DNA of 64,000 nucleotides from Martinezella multihospitum (GCF_900094585.1 NZ_FMAG01000003.1:682001-746000); one strand, 5' to 3'. Numbered from the stretch's first letter, positions 44,993 through 58,179 are shown. Numbers and translations are program-made. The notes: a model not told the origin generated them from the letters alone.

Positions 44993-46183
44993 ATGATGAA
45001 ACACTCTGCCCGCGCGACCATGGCAACTCTAAGGATTATTCTGACGGCATTTCTCACGGTCGTCATCGCGCTTGGCTGCCTGCCGAATATCGCGCAGGCG
45101 CAGGAGCGGCCGCGGCGAAATCTGCTCGACATGCTGTTCGGCACCCGCGAGCCCGATTACCCGGACCAGCCGGCCGAGCAGCCGCCGCCACGGCGCAAGG
45201 TACAGCCGAAGAAGCGGCCGACCCCGCCGCCGCGCCAGCCGGTCGCGCAGCCGGAAACGCCGCCGCCCGCGGAAAAGCTTCCCGACGCCAAGACCATCCT
45301 CGTCGTCGGCGATTTTCTGGCGAGTGGTTTGGCAACGGGATTGGAGGATGCCTTCTCCACCTCCCCCGGCGTCGTCATCCAGTCACGCGGCAACGTCGCC
45401 TCAGGCCTCGTGCGGCAGGATTATTACAACTGGCCGCAACAATTGCCCGGGATGATCGATCAGCTGAAACCGGCCATGGTCGTCGTCATGATTGGCGCCA
45501 ATGATCGCCAGCAGATGATCGGCGACGGGCTGAACGAGAAATACGGTACCGATCCCTGGTTCCTTGCCTATGAAGAGCGTGTGCAGCAATTCGGCAAGCT
45601 GGTGACGAGCCGCCACATCCCGCTGCTCTGGGTCGGCCTGCCCTCCTTCGGCTCGGATCAGCTGACCGCCAGCGCGGTCAAGCTCAATCAGATCTATCAA
45701 AGCCAGACCACCAGCGTCGGCGGCGAGTTCATCGACATCTGGGACGGATTTACCGACCAGAACGGTGAGTTCATCGTCACCGGTTCCGATGTCAACGGCC
45801 AGCAGGTCCGGTTAAGGACGGCGGATGGCGTCAACCTGACGGCTGCCGGCAAGCGCAAGGTCGCCTTTTATCTGGAGAAATCCGCACGCCGGATCCTGGG
45901 AGATCAGGCAAGCCCTGACATCACGCGCCTGGACACGGGCAATCCGCTGCCGGCGCAACAGGCCAATCTTCCTGGCACAGAATCGGAAAAGATCACCCGC
46001 ACGCAGCCGATGAGCCTCTCTGACCCCGATCTCGACGGCGGCTCGCAACTCCTGGGCAGCGCCTCTGCCCCTGCCACAACAACTTCATCACCCCGCGATC
46101 TTCTGGTCGAGAAGGGCCTGATGGACCCGGCGCCGGTCGGCCGCGTGGACGACTACAGATTGCCGGGATCGGTCGCACGATAG
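44993..46183 (+). CDS. SGNH-fold hydrolase, DUF459 type
   Basis: The 396-residue protein has a signal peptide (LRIILTAFLTVVIALGCLP) and a Pro/Arg/Lys-rich stretch (about 50-95). The SGNH-like domain has LVVGDFLASGLATGLEDAF in block I (Asp where many have Ser), then VVVMIGANDRQQM (block III GxND) and a late LTAAGKRKVAF. DUF459 proteins are found in exopolysaccharide-producing alphaproteobacteria and may act on acyl groups. The ATG at 44993 follows GGAAGAG; an earlier ATG at 44945 lacks a ribosome site. Confidence 0.85.
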   Translation: MMKHSARATMATLRIILTAFLTVVIALGCLPNIAQAQERPRRNLLDMLFGTREPDYPDQPAEQPPPRRKVQPKKRPTPPPRQPVAQPETPPPAEKLPDAKTILVVGDFLASGLATGLEDAFSTSPGVVIQSRGNVASGLVRQDYYNWPQQLPGMIDQLKPAMVVVMIGANDRQQMIGDGLNEKYGTDPWFLAYEERVQQFGKLVTSRHIPLLWVGLPSFGSDQLTASAVKLNQIYQSQTTSVGGEFIDIWDGFTDQNGEFIVTGSDVNGQQVRLRTADGVNLTAAGKRKVAFYLEKSARRILGDQASPDITRLDTGNPLPAQQANLPGTESEKITRTQPMSLSDPDLDGGSQLLGSASAPATTTSSPRDLLVEKGLMDPAPVGRVDDYRLPGSVAR

Positions 46184-46421
46184 GCGGCGCGGAGACGGTT
46201 TGACAACGCCGCGCCCCGCCAATAGAAGAACTGCATGAGCACCGAAAGCGCAGATCATCTCGATCGTTACTGCACCTGCCTGCAGGCTGCAGCTCTGCGC
46301 GCTTTCTCCGGCCGAGGTCTCCGCGTCCAGTCGTGACGGCCGGAGGCGTTGACGTGTCCGGCGGCTGCTGGACGTAAAGCCCCCACCTCAAGACATCAAC
46401 GTTGCCCATGGAGAATGGCAC

Positions 46422-47171
46422 GTGCTCAATATCTATAACGTCAATTCGCTCGTTCATTGGGAAGAGCGAGATATCCGCCTGCGCGACGATCTCGTCCGTC
46501 TCTTTTCCGATGAAGTCGCACGCTTCCTGCGTTCCGCAAACCCCGCCTGGGATATCCGCAGGGTCGAGGCCCCGACCCTGATACCTCGAAACCTCGTTTC
46601 GGATGCCTATTCCAACTCGGACATATGGGTGCAGGAGCGAATGTCGAACACCGAGGCCGAACTCGTGCTGCGGCCAGAAACGACGCCTTCGACCTATGTC
46701 TATATGCAGCATCTTCTCGGAAACCATTCGCGAACAAGACTGCCGCTATGCGTCTGGCAGGCCGGCAAGTCCTATCGCCGCGAACAGGATCAGCCGAGCA
46801 AGCATGTCCGTCTCAAGGAATTCTGGCAGCTCGAATTCCAATGCGCCTTCACCGCCGACAGCGGCAATGATTACCACGCCGCCTCGCTGGAACCGGTGCG
46901 CCGGATGATCGCCTCGGTCATCCATCTGCCGACGAGGATCGTCCCGTCCGATCGGCTCCCGGCTTATTCCGAGGTGACGATGGATATCGAGGTCGACAAT
47001 GGCGACAAATGGATGGAGGTCTGCTCGATTTCGAGACGCACGGACTTTCCAGAACGCTACCGCAGCCAGCCGAAGAAAGGGCCGGCGGTAGACCACGACA
47101 TCGCCGTGCTCGAAATCGCCATCGGCCTCGATCGCTGCATCTACAACTGGAACATCGCCGCAAACCGGTAA
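46422..47171 (+). CDS. Stand-alone class II aminoacyl-tRNA synthetase-like core protein
   Basis: The 249-residue protein resembles the catalytic core of dimeric glycyl- and threonyl-tRNA synthetases. Motif 1 includes VEAPTLIP (49-56), and LVLRPETTPSTYVYMQHLL (81-99) is a GlyRS-like LRPET block. Motif 2 is QAGKSYRREQDQPSKHVR then LKEFWQLEFQ (113-140), and motif 3 ends in AIGLDR (Arg238). There is no anticodon-binding domain. The start is a GTG with GGAG eight nt upstream. It may activate an amino acid for a target other than tRNA. Function is unknown. Confidence 0.75.
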   Translation: MLNIYNVNSLVHWEERDIRLRDDLVRLFSDEVARFLRSANPAWDIRRVEAPTLIPRNLVSDAYSNSDIWVQERMSNTEAELVLRPETTPSTYVYMQHLLGNHSRTRLPLCVWQAGKSYRREQDQPSKHVRLKEFWQLEFQCAFTADSGNDYHAASLEPVRRMIASVIHLPTRIVPSDRLPAYSEVTMDIEVDNGDKWMEVCSISRRTDFPERYRSQPKKGPAVDHDIAVLEIAIGLDRCIYNWNIAANR

Positions 47172-47176
47172 CGACA

Positions 47177-47205
47177 AAGGCCGGGTTCGCTACAGACCCG
47201 GCCTT
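47177..47205. terminator. Terminator between the synthetase-like gene and gltD
   Basis: AAGGCCGGGT and ACCCGGCCTT form a perfect 10-bp stem with a 9-nt loop. The two genes converge here, so it may serve both strands. Confidence 0.75.
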
Positions 47206-47235
47206 CAATCACTTCGCGCGAAAAGACAGCACAAC

Positions 47236-48690
47236 TTAGTTCGGCAGAACCGTCGAACCCATCAGGGCCTCGTCGATCGCACGCGCGGCCTGGCGGCCCT
47301 CGCGGATCGCCCAGACGACCAGCGACTGGCCGCGGCGAATATCGCCGGCCGTCCAGAGCTTGTCGACCGAAGTCTTGTAGTCCTTGTCATTGGCAACGAT
47401 GTTCGTCGAACCACGGCGGTCGGTATTCAGCGTCAGCTTGCCGTCGAGTTCCTTCAGCACACTGTCGGTGAACGGGCCGCGGAAGCCGATGGCGATGAAA
47501 GCGAGATCCGCGCGGATGACGAATTCCGTGCCGGCGATCGGCTTGCGGCGATCGTCCACTTCGCAGCACTTCACGCCCGTCAGCACGCCGTCTTCACCGA
47601 CGAATTCCAGCGTTGCGACCTGGAATTCACGAACCGCACCCTCGGCCTGCGAGGAGGAGGTGCGCATCTTCGTCGCCCAGAAAGGCCATACGGCGAGCTT
47701 GTCTTCCTTCTCCGGCGGCTGCGGACGAATGTCGAGCTGCGTCACCTTCACCGCGCCCTGGCGGAATGCCGTGCCGACGCAGTCGGATGCCGTATCCCCA
47801 CCGCCGACGACGACGATATGCTTGCCGCCGGCCAGGATCGGATCGGCGGCCCAGCCGACGCTGTCGATGTTTTCGCGGCCGACGCGGCGGTTCTGCTGCA
47901 CAAGATAGGGCATGGCGTCATGAACGCCGGCAAGCGTCGTACCGGGAATACCAGCCTCGCGCGGGGTTTCCGAGCCGCCGCAATAGAGCACGGCATCATA
48001 GTCAGCCAGAAGCTGCTCGATCTTGACGTCGACGCCAACATTGACGCCGCAATGGAAGGTGACGCCCTCGCCCTTCATCTGCTCGACGCGGCGATCGATG
48101 AAGTTCTTCTCCATCTTGAAGTCAGGGATACCGTAACGCAGCAGGCCGCCCGGCTTGCTTTCGCGCTCGTAGAGATGAACATCGTGACCGGCGCGGCCGA
48201 GCTGCTGGGCGGCAGCCATGCCGGCAGGACCGGAGCCGATGATCGCGACCTTCTTGCCTGTATGCACGGTTGCCGGCTGCGGCCGAATGAAGCCGAGTTC
48301 ATAGGCCTTGTCGGCAATCGCCTGCTCGACGGTCTTGATGGCGACGGGCGCATCTTCCAGGTTCAGCGTGCAGGCTTCCTCGCAGGGCGCAGGGCAGACG
48401 CGGCCGGTGAATTCCGGGAAGTTGTTGGTCGAATGCAGGTTGTGGATCGCCTGTTCCCAATTGTTGTTGTAGACGAGGTCGTTCCAATCGGGGATCTGGT
48501 TGTGCACCGGGCAGCCGGTCGGGCCGTGGCAATAGGGAATGCCACAGTCCATGCAGCGGGCTGCCTGTTTCTGCACTTCCTGGTCCGACATGGGGATCGT
48601 GAATTCACGGAAATGCCGGATGCGATCAGACGCCGGCTGATACTTCGCCACCTGCCGGTCGATTTCCAAGAAGCCTGTTACCTTGCCCAT
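47236..48690 (-). CDS. gltD: Glutamate synthase (NADPH), small subunit
   Basis: GltD supplies electrons from NADPH to GltB. The 484-residue protein has an N-terminal cysteine-rich region (CMDCGIPYCHG, GCPVHNQIPDW, CPAPCEEACTL) for iron-sulfur clusters. An FAD-binding fold (VAIIGSGPAGMAAAQQLGRA near residue 149) and an NADPH fold (HIVVVGGGDTASDCVGTA near residue 293) follow. It lies 178 nt downstream of gltB, and the gap contains a strong hairpin. Confidence 0.96.
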   Translation of the reverse strand: MGKVTGFLEIDRQVAKYQPASDRIRHFREFTIPMSDQEVQKQAARCMDCGIPYCHGPTGCPVHNQIPDWNDLVYNNNWEQAIHNLHSTNNFPEFTGRVCPAPCEEACTLNLEDAPVAIKTVEQAIADKAYELGFIRPQPATVHTGKKVAIIGSGPAGMAAAQQLGRAGHDVHLYERESKPGGLLRYGIPDFKMEKNFIDRRVEQMKGEGVTFHCGVNVGVDVKIEQLLADYDAVLYCGGSETPREAGIPGTTLAGVHDAMPYLVQQNRRVGRENIDSVGWAADPILAGGKHIVVVGGGDTASDCVGTAFRQGAVKVTQLDIRPQPPEKEDKLAVWPFWATKMRTSSSQAEGAVREFQVATLEFVGEDGVLTGVKCCEVDDRRKPIAGTEFVIRADLAFIAIGFRGPFTDSVLKELDGKLTLNTDRRGSTNIVANDKDYKTSVDKLWTAGDIRRGQSLVVWAIREGRQAARAIDEALMGSTVLPN

Positions 48691-48801
48691 GCTTTCGTTT
48701 CCTCACTCTAAAAGAGGAGCCCGTGGCTCCCGTGCCTGAGGGTCATCTCGGTTTCCCTGTCCGGCACTTTAATTCAAATCCGATTCCGCTATTCGACAGT
48801 C

Positions 48802-48824
48802 GCGATCGCCGTTTCGGCGATCGC
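48802..48824. promoter_or_regulatory. Intercistronic hairpin between gltB and gltD
   Basis: GCGATCGCCG-TTT-CGGCGATCGC is a perfect 10-bp inverted repeat without a following T-run on the minus strand. It may stabilise or process the gltBD messenger, or attenuate gltD. Confidence 0.5.
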
Positions 48825-48867
48825 TGTGCGAGGCGAAATCCTCGACTGGCTTTTGAGCCGGGGCGGA

Positions 48868-53592
<4,725 letters not shown>

Positions 53593-53870
53593 GGTCTTCC
53601 CTCCGGTAAGGCCCGCGTCGCGGGCGCTCCTTCGTCCCGCGCGGTCCGTTTCCGAAGCCGACGCGCGACAGCGCTGTTGCATTGTGAAGATCCGGCCGCG
53701 AACCGCAGCCCCTTGAAGTGGAGCCCGTCGTCAGCGTTCCGCGCCTGCTATTCCACCGCCGCATTGCCCGCGCCTTATAGGCTAAAAAGGGCATGCTCCT
53801 GGTAACTATAGCTCGAAATCCCGACATCGTCAGGACCCTGGGGGCACATCTTCGGCCTCGGCGGCCAAAA

Positions 53871-53891
53871 TAGGACAGCAACCCTGTCCTA
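53871..53891. promoter_or_regulatory. Palindrome TAGGACAG-N5-CTGTCCTA, candidate operator
   Basis: Perfect 8-bp arms flank CAACC, about 280 nt upstream of gltB and 270 nt upstream of the aldolase gene. The size is that of a dimeric regulator site. No known box could be assigned. Confidence 0.4.
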
Positions 53892-54027
53892 ATTCATCAG
53901 CTCTATGCCAGAAAGCTTAAGCCTTCGCAAGAGCAAAACGGCAAAATTTCGTCAACGAAAGACGGAAGATTGCCTTTGTTGCAGGAATAGAGCAATAAAG
54001 TTTCGCTGCGGCGCATCATTTTATTTG

Positions 54028-54044
54028 TTGATTGCGTCAATCAA
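54028..54044. promoter_or_regulatory. Palindrome TTGATTG-CGT-CAATCAA, candidate operator
   Basis: Perfect 7-bp arms flank three nt, 115 nt before the threonine aldolase start, in AT-rich DNA. It looks like a binding site for a dimeric helix-turn-helix protein. The protein is unknown. Confidence 0.45.
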
Positions 54045-54158
54045 TTTCTGTGATGCATTCTTCAAACTCATGCTCTTGATAGGTTTTTGCATTGGCGTAA
54101 TGTCCGGCCGACCCTATCTAATCTAGCCGCAATTCAATCCTCCATCTGGTGCATTTCC

Positions 54159-55205
54159 ATGTTCTTTGCTTCCGACAACTGGGCCGGCGCCCATTCCAAA
54201 GTCGCCGAACGTCTGCTCGCCGCATCGAGCGGTTTTGCCTCCGCCTACGGCACAAGCGAGCTCGACCAGAGTGTCGAAGCCAAATTCTCCGAGATTTTCG
54301 AGCGCGAGGTCGCGGTCTTCTTCGTCGCGACGGGTACGGCCGCCAATTCGCTATCGCTTGCCAGCGTCCAGAAGCCCGGCGGCATCAGCTTCTGCCACAC
54401 CGAGGCGCATGTCGCCGAAGACGAATGCGGCGCCCCTGACTTCTTCAGCGGCGCGCGTCTTGCGACCGTCGAGGGCGCTCTCGGCAAGATCGATCCCAAG
54501 GCGCTTGCCACCAAGATCGCCCGCTTCCCGCAGGATGCCGTGCACCATGGCCGCGCCGCCGCCGTGACGATCACGCAGGCGACGGAAATCGGCACGGTCT
54601 ATTCGCTCGCCGAAATCGACGCCATCGCCTCCATCACCAAGGCGAACGGCCTGCCGTTGCATATGGATGGCGCGCGTTTTGCCAACGCCCTGGTCGCGCT
54701 CGGCGCCACTCCGGCCGAGATGACCTGGAAGCGCGGCATCGACATCCTCTCCTTCGGCGGCACCAAGAATGGCTGCTGGTGCGCCGAGGCAATCGTCTTC
54801 TTCGATCCCGAGAAGGCAAAGGAGATGCATTTCATCCGCAAGCGCGCCGCCCAGCTCTTCTCCAAATCGCGCTTCATCGCCGCCCAGTTCGACGGTTATT
54901 TTCAGGACGGCCTCTGGCTCGATCTCGCCCGCCACTCCAACGGCATGGCCGATCGCCTGCGTGCCGGCCTCGAAAAAACCCGCGGCGCCCGTCTCGCCTG
55001 GCCGACAGCCTCGAACGAGGTTTTTGCGATCATCCCAAAATCCTCCACCAAGGCTGCGGAAGACAAAGGCGCGAAGTTCTACGAATGGCCGATTCCGGAA
55101 TCGCAGCCGGATCTCGTCGGCAGCGATGAAACGCTGATCCGCCTCGTCACCAGCTTTGCGACGACCGAGGCCGATGTCGCGAACTTCCTTGCCTGCCTGG
55201 CCTGA
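54159..55205 (+). CDS. ltaE: Low-specificity L-threonine aldolase
   Basis: The 348-residue fold-type I PLP enzyme cleaves threonine to glycine and acetaldehyde. It begins MFFASDNWAGAHSKV, has a GTAANSLSLA cofactor loop near residue 62 and GLPLHMDGARFANALVALGA near residue 163, and carries the PLP lysine in ILSFGGTKNGCW near residue 205. The ATG at 54159 begins the family homology, though no strong ribosome site is seen. It is divergent from gltB. Confidence 0.93.
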   Translation: MFFASDNWAGAHSKVAERLLAASSGFASAYGTSELDQSVEAKFSEIFEREVAVFFVATGTAANSLSLASVQKPGGISFCHTEAHVAEDECGAPDFFSGARLATVEGALGKIDPKALATKIARFPQDAVHHGRAAAVTITQATEIGTVYSLAEIDAIASITKANGLPLHMDGARFANALVALGATPAEMTWKRGIDILSFGGTKNGCWCAEAIVFFDPEKAKEMHFIRKRAAQLFSKSRFIAAQFDGYFQDGLWLDLARHSNGMADRLRAGLEKTRGARLAWPTASNEVFAIIPKSSTKAAEDKGAKFYEWPIPESQPDLVGSDETLIRLVTSFATTEADVANFLACLA

Positions 55206-55213
55206 CTTGCATG

Positions 55214-55256
55214 AAAAAAAGAGCGCCGGAGCCGGCTTCCAGACCGGACGGCGCTC
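55214..55256 (-). terminator. Terminator for the small minus-strand gene
   Basis: GAGCGCCG / CGGCGCTC arms with an inner GCCGG / CCGG pair form a long hairpin. The T-run (seven Ts) follows on the minus strand, so it ends a transcript coming from the small gene at 55274-55411. It may also slow transcripts from ltaE. Confidence 0.7.
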
Positions 55257-55273
55257 GCAATAGCGGCAAGAGG

Positions 55274-55411
55274 TCAGTTTTGATTCCGATGGGCGATTAT
55301 TGCGAAGTTCGATAGATCGTCGCGGTCGGACGCCGGTGCATGATGTACGATCATCGTCATTGCCACGACGCAGGCGACAAGTCCGGAAATGAAGATGGCA
55401 CCGTATGTCAT
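55274..55411 (-). CDS. Small single-pass membrane protein, 45 aa
   Basis: The frame encodes MTYGAIFISGLVACVVAMTM, then IVHHAPASDRDDLSNFAII and AHRNQN. One membrane helix is followed by a polar tail. A G-run (GGGGGGA) lies 11 nt before the ATG, and a strong minus-strand terminator starts 18 nt after the stop, which supports a real gene. The family is not recognised. A longer frame to 55465 lacks a better start. Confidence 0.5.
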   Translation of the reverse strand: MTYGAIFISGLVACVVAMTMIVHHAPASDRDDLSNFAIIAHRNQN

Positions 55412-55588
55412 CGGAACGACTATCCCCCCGCAATTCACCCACCGCCACCGGAGATAGCAGAACAAGCTGACTTCCGCCTGAAATCGAGCATGACGGGATG
55501 AAGATAAAAGCAGCCGGCAAAATAAATCCAGATCCCATCCACATGATCGGAAACGACTTTTAACGATATCTGATAAACGATTTCGTCG

Positions 55589-56446
55589 TTAGCTTGGTCG
55601 CGGCCCCCTGACCTTCGCGAGTATATCGTCCGAGAGCGCCTTGACCAAAAGCTGGTCCGCGCCTTTGCGCGGCACGAGCACGAATTCCACATCTTCGAGG
55701 ATGGGCAGCCAGCCCGGCGCGATCTCCATCAATCCGGTAGGCGCAGTGCTCTTCGGCTGTACGAGGACGCCCATGCCGGCGCGCGCCGCCGCCGTCAGGC
55801 CGCTGAGGCTGCCGCAGGTGCAGACAATGCGCCACGGCATCTGCTGCCGGCGGAGTGCCTCCAGCGCCACCGCGCGCGTGACGCTCGGCGTGGGAAAGGC
55901 GATCAGGGGCAGCGGTGCCGCAAGCCGGCGGATGCGATCCGGATCGCGGGCCAGCCAGACCAGCGGCTCGCGATAGACGAGCCTGCCCCTGCTGTCACCG
56001 AGCCGGCGCTTGGCAAGCACGAGATCGAGATCGCCATTATCCTGCATTTCATAAAGCACACCACTGAGCGCAACCGTCAGCTCGAGATCGACGGACGGAT
56101 GCGAGCGCACGAACTCCTCCAGCACATCGGGAAGCTGGCTGGTGACGAAATCTTCGGAAACGCCGAGTCGGAGACTGCCGCGCAGGCTGTTGCCGGCAAA
56201 AAGCTGCCGCACCTCGCCTTCGATCGACAGCATCTGACGTGCATGGCCGAGCAAGGCCTCGCCATCGCCGGTCAGCACCACGCGATGCGTATCCCGCGCC
56301 AAGAGCTTGCGCCCGAGTTCGGCTTCCAGCCGCTGTATATGCTGGCTGACGGTCGATTGCCCAAGACCGAGCCGCTCCGCCGCTAGCGTGAAACTGCCCA
56401 TCTGCTCGACAGCGACGAAGCTGCGCAACTGCGTGAGATCCAGCAA
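55589..56446 (-). CDS. LysR-family transcriptional regulator
   Basis: The 285-residue protein has a typical winged helix (FVAVEQMGSFTLAAERLGLG then STVSQHIQRLEAELGRKLL) and a LysR effector domain from about residue 88. It is divergent from a bile-acid:sodium symporter family gene, and the 108-nt spacer contains a perfect 12-bp inverted repeat, so it probably controls that transporter and itself. The ligand is unknown. Confidence 0.92.
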   Translation of the reverse strand: MLDLTQLRSFVAVEQMGSFTLAAERLGLGQSTVSQHIQRLEAELGRKLLARDTHRVVLTGDGEALLGHARQMLSIEGEVRQLFAGNSLRGSLRLGVSEDFVTSQLPDVLEEFVRSHPSVDLELTVALSGVLYEMQDNGDLDLVLAKRRLGDSRGRLVYREPLVWLARDPDRIRRLAAPLPLIAFPTPSVTRAVALEALRRQQMPWRIVCTCGSLSGLTAAARAGMGVLVQPKSTAPTGLMEIAPGWLPILEDVEFVLVPRKGADQLLVKALSDDILAKVRGPRPS

Positions 56447-56471
56447 GGCTTATCCTATATTATGATAACTG

Positions 56472-56518
56472 TTATTCCTTGCATCGTGGATCACAATAGG
56501 TCTATCTGCAAGGAATAA
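56472..56518. promoter_or_regulatory. 12-bp inverted repeat in LysR/transporter spacer
   Basis: TTATTCCTTGCA (56472-56483) and TGCAAGGAATAA (56507-56518) match perfectly across 23 nt. Just before it lies ATAAC-T-GTTAT, another small palindrome. The arrangement suits a LysR tetramer that contacts two sites. Confidence 0.55.
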
Positions 56519-56554
56519 TCATCAAGACTTGTAAATGCGATTGGGGTAGGCACG

Positions 56555-57580
56555 ATGCGCCGCTTTCTTCCAGACACCTTCACCATGCTGCTGGTGCTCA
56601 CCGTTCTGACGGCATCCTTCTTTCCGGTGCAGGGGGCGAGCGCTCACTATTTCGGCATTGCCACCAACTTCGCCATCGGCCTTTTGTTCTTCCTGCATGG
56701 CGCGCGCCTCTCGCGCGATGTCGTCATTGCCGGCATGCTGCACTGGCGGCTGCATCTCGTCATCCTGCTGACGACCTTCGGCATCTTCCCGCTGCTGGTG
56801 CTGGCCATGGGCCATATCGTCCCCAACAGCATTCTGCCCGTATCGCTCTATACCGGCATGCTGTTTTTGAGCGTACTGCCTTCGACCGTGCAGTCCTCCA
56901 TCGCCTTCACCTCCATCGCCGGCGGCAATGTGCCGGCCGCGATCTGCTCCGCATCGGCCTCCAACATTTTTGGCATGTTCCTGACGCCGCTGCTCGTCGG
57001 CATCCTGTTTTCGGTCGGCGGCCAGGGCGGTGGCTTTTCCTGGGATGTCCTGTGGCAGATCATGCTGCAGCTGCTCGCCCCCTTCATCGCCGGCCAGCTG
57101 CTGCAGCCATGGATCGGCGATTGGATTCGTTCGAAGAAAAAGATCCTGATGCCGGTCGATCGCGGCTCGATCCTCATGGTCGTCTATTCCGCCTTCAGCG
57201 AGGCCGTGGTCGAGGGTCTGTGGCATACCTTCTCCGTGCTCGATATCGTCACAGTCGTCATCGCGAATATGGTGCTTCTGGCGATGGTGCTCTGCATCAC
57301 CATGTTCGGCAGCCGTGCCCTTGGCTTTTCGAAGGCAGACGAAATCACCATCACCTTCTGCGGCTCGAAGAAGTCGCTGGCGAGCGGCGTGCCGATGGCC
57401 AACGTCATCTTCGCCGGCCAGGGTATCGGCGCTATCGTGCTGCCGCTCATGCTGTTCCATCAAATCCAGCTGATGACCTGCGCCGTGCTTGCCCAGAAAT
57501 ATGCCGATGCCGCCAAGCGGCGCGAGGCTGCGAAGGCTCAGGCGGGAACGAAAACGGGCGAAGCGACAAACGCGGCCTGA
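56555..57580 (+). CDS. Bile acid:sodium symporter family transporter
   Basis: The 341-residue protein has about nine to ten hydrophobic segments. Signature stretches are FAIGLLFFLHGARLSRDVV near residue 40, SVLPSTVQSSIAFTSIAGGN near residue 109 and FCGSKKSLASGVPMA near residue 268. These are typical of the YfeH/SBF-like branch (ten-helix fold), which transports organic anions with sodium or protons. The physiological substrate is not known. The divergent LysR gene is its likely regulator. Confidence 0.9.
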   Translation: MRRFLPDTFTMLLVLTVLTASFFPVQGASAHYFGIATNFAIGLLFFLHGARLSRDVVIAGMLHWRLHLVILLTTFGIFPLLVLAMGHIVPNSILPVSLYTGMLFLSVLPSTVQSSIAFTSIAGGNVPAAICSASASNIFGMFLTPLLVGILFSVGGQGGGFSWDVLWQIMLQLLAPFIAGQLLQPWIGDWIRSKKKILMPVDRGSILMVVYSAFSEAVVEGLWHTFSVLDIVTVVIANMVLLAMVLCITMFGSRALGFSKADEITITFCGSKKSLASGVPMANVIFAGQGIGAIVLPLMLFHQIQLMTCAVLAQKYADAAKRREAAKAQAGTKTGEATNAA

Positions 57581-57606
57581 GTTCCTTCGACATCGGGTTA
57601 AAACAA

Positions 57607-57638
57607 AAGCGGCGTCCGAATGGACGCCGCTTCTTTTT
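57607..57638 (+). terminator. Rho-independent terminator after the symporter gene
   Basis: AAGCGGCGTCC-GAAT-GGACGCCGCTT is a perfect 11-bp stem followed by CTTTTT, 27 nt after the stop. Confidence 0.95.
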
Positions 57639-57714
57639 GATCTTGGGAGGATCAAAGGCGTGACGGCTTAAAACCGCCAGCCTGGACATGACGGCCAAGG
57701 ACCGTCAGTCCGTA

Positions 57715-58179
57715 TTAGTTTATGTGTGCCTCGATGGCCTTCGGAGCTTCCACGGGCTCGGCCGCAATGGAGATGCGACGGGGCTTCATGGCTTCCGGAA
57801 TGTTGCGCAGCAGATCGATGTGCAGCAGACCATTCTTCAGCGATGCAGCCTGGACCTCGACATGATCGGCAAGCTGGAAACGGCGCTCGAAGGCGCGCTT
57901 GGCGATACCGCGATAGAGATATTCGCTGGTTTCAGCCGGCTCTTCGCTCTTTTCGCCCTTGACCTGAAGGACATGGGCGTGAGCCTCGATGCTCAGTTCC
58001 TTTTCATCGAAACCGGCAACGGCCATGGTGATGCGGTAGGTGTTTTCACCCGTACGCTCGATGTTGTAGGGCGGATAGGTCTGAGCCTGATCCGGCTGGC
58101 CAAGGCTGTCGAGCATGGTGAAAAGGCGGTCGAAACCGACGGTGGAACGGTAAAGGGGAGAGAAGTCTACGTGACGCAT
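57715..58179 (-). CDS. Small heat shock protein, Hsp20/IbpA family
   Basis: The 154-residue alpha-crystallin-type chaperone prevents aggregation of unfolded proteins. FSPLYRSTVGFDRLFTMLDS opens the protein, and the crystallin domain (about 35-130) has YRITMAVAGFDEKELSIEAH and ASLKNGLLHIDLLRNIPE. The C-terminal anchor is weak: PRRISI provides an IxI-like motif. Expression is likely induced by heat both by a sigma-32 promoter and by a ROSE RNA thermometer in the leader. Confidence 0.95.
   Translation of the reverse strand: MRHVDFSPLYRSTVGFDRLFTMLDSLGQPDQAQTYPPYNIERTGENTYRITMAVAGFDEKELSIEAHAHVLQVKGEKSEEPAETSEYLYRGIAKRAFERRFQLADHVEVQAASLKNGLLHIDLLRNIPEAMKPRRISIAAEPVEAPKAIEAHIN

Larger units (their letters stand above)
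53593..54158. other. Long spacer upstream of gltB and threonine aldolase genes
   Basis: No gene is seen in these 566 nt between divergent genes. The stretch from about 53880 to 54110 is notably AT-richer than the surroundings. It carries two palindromes, listed separately, so it is most likely a regulatory region. Frames crossing it show no family similarity. Confidence 0.6.

Noticed and set aside
46235..46336. 33-codon frame (MSTESADHLDRYCTCLQAA) ahead of the synthetase-like gene
   Set aside because: It could be a leader peptide with two Cys codons, but there is no good ribosome site, no terminator/antiterminator pair and no run of one codon.
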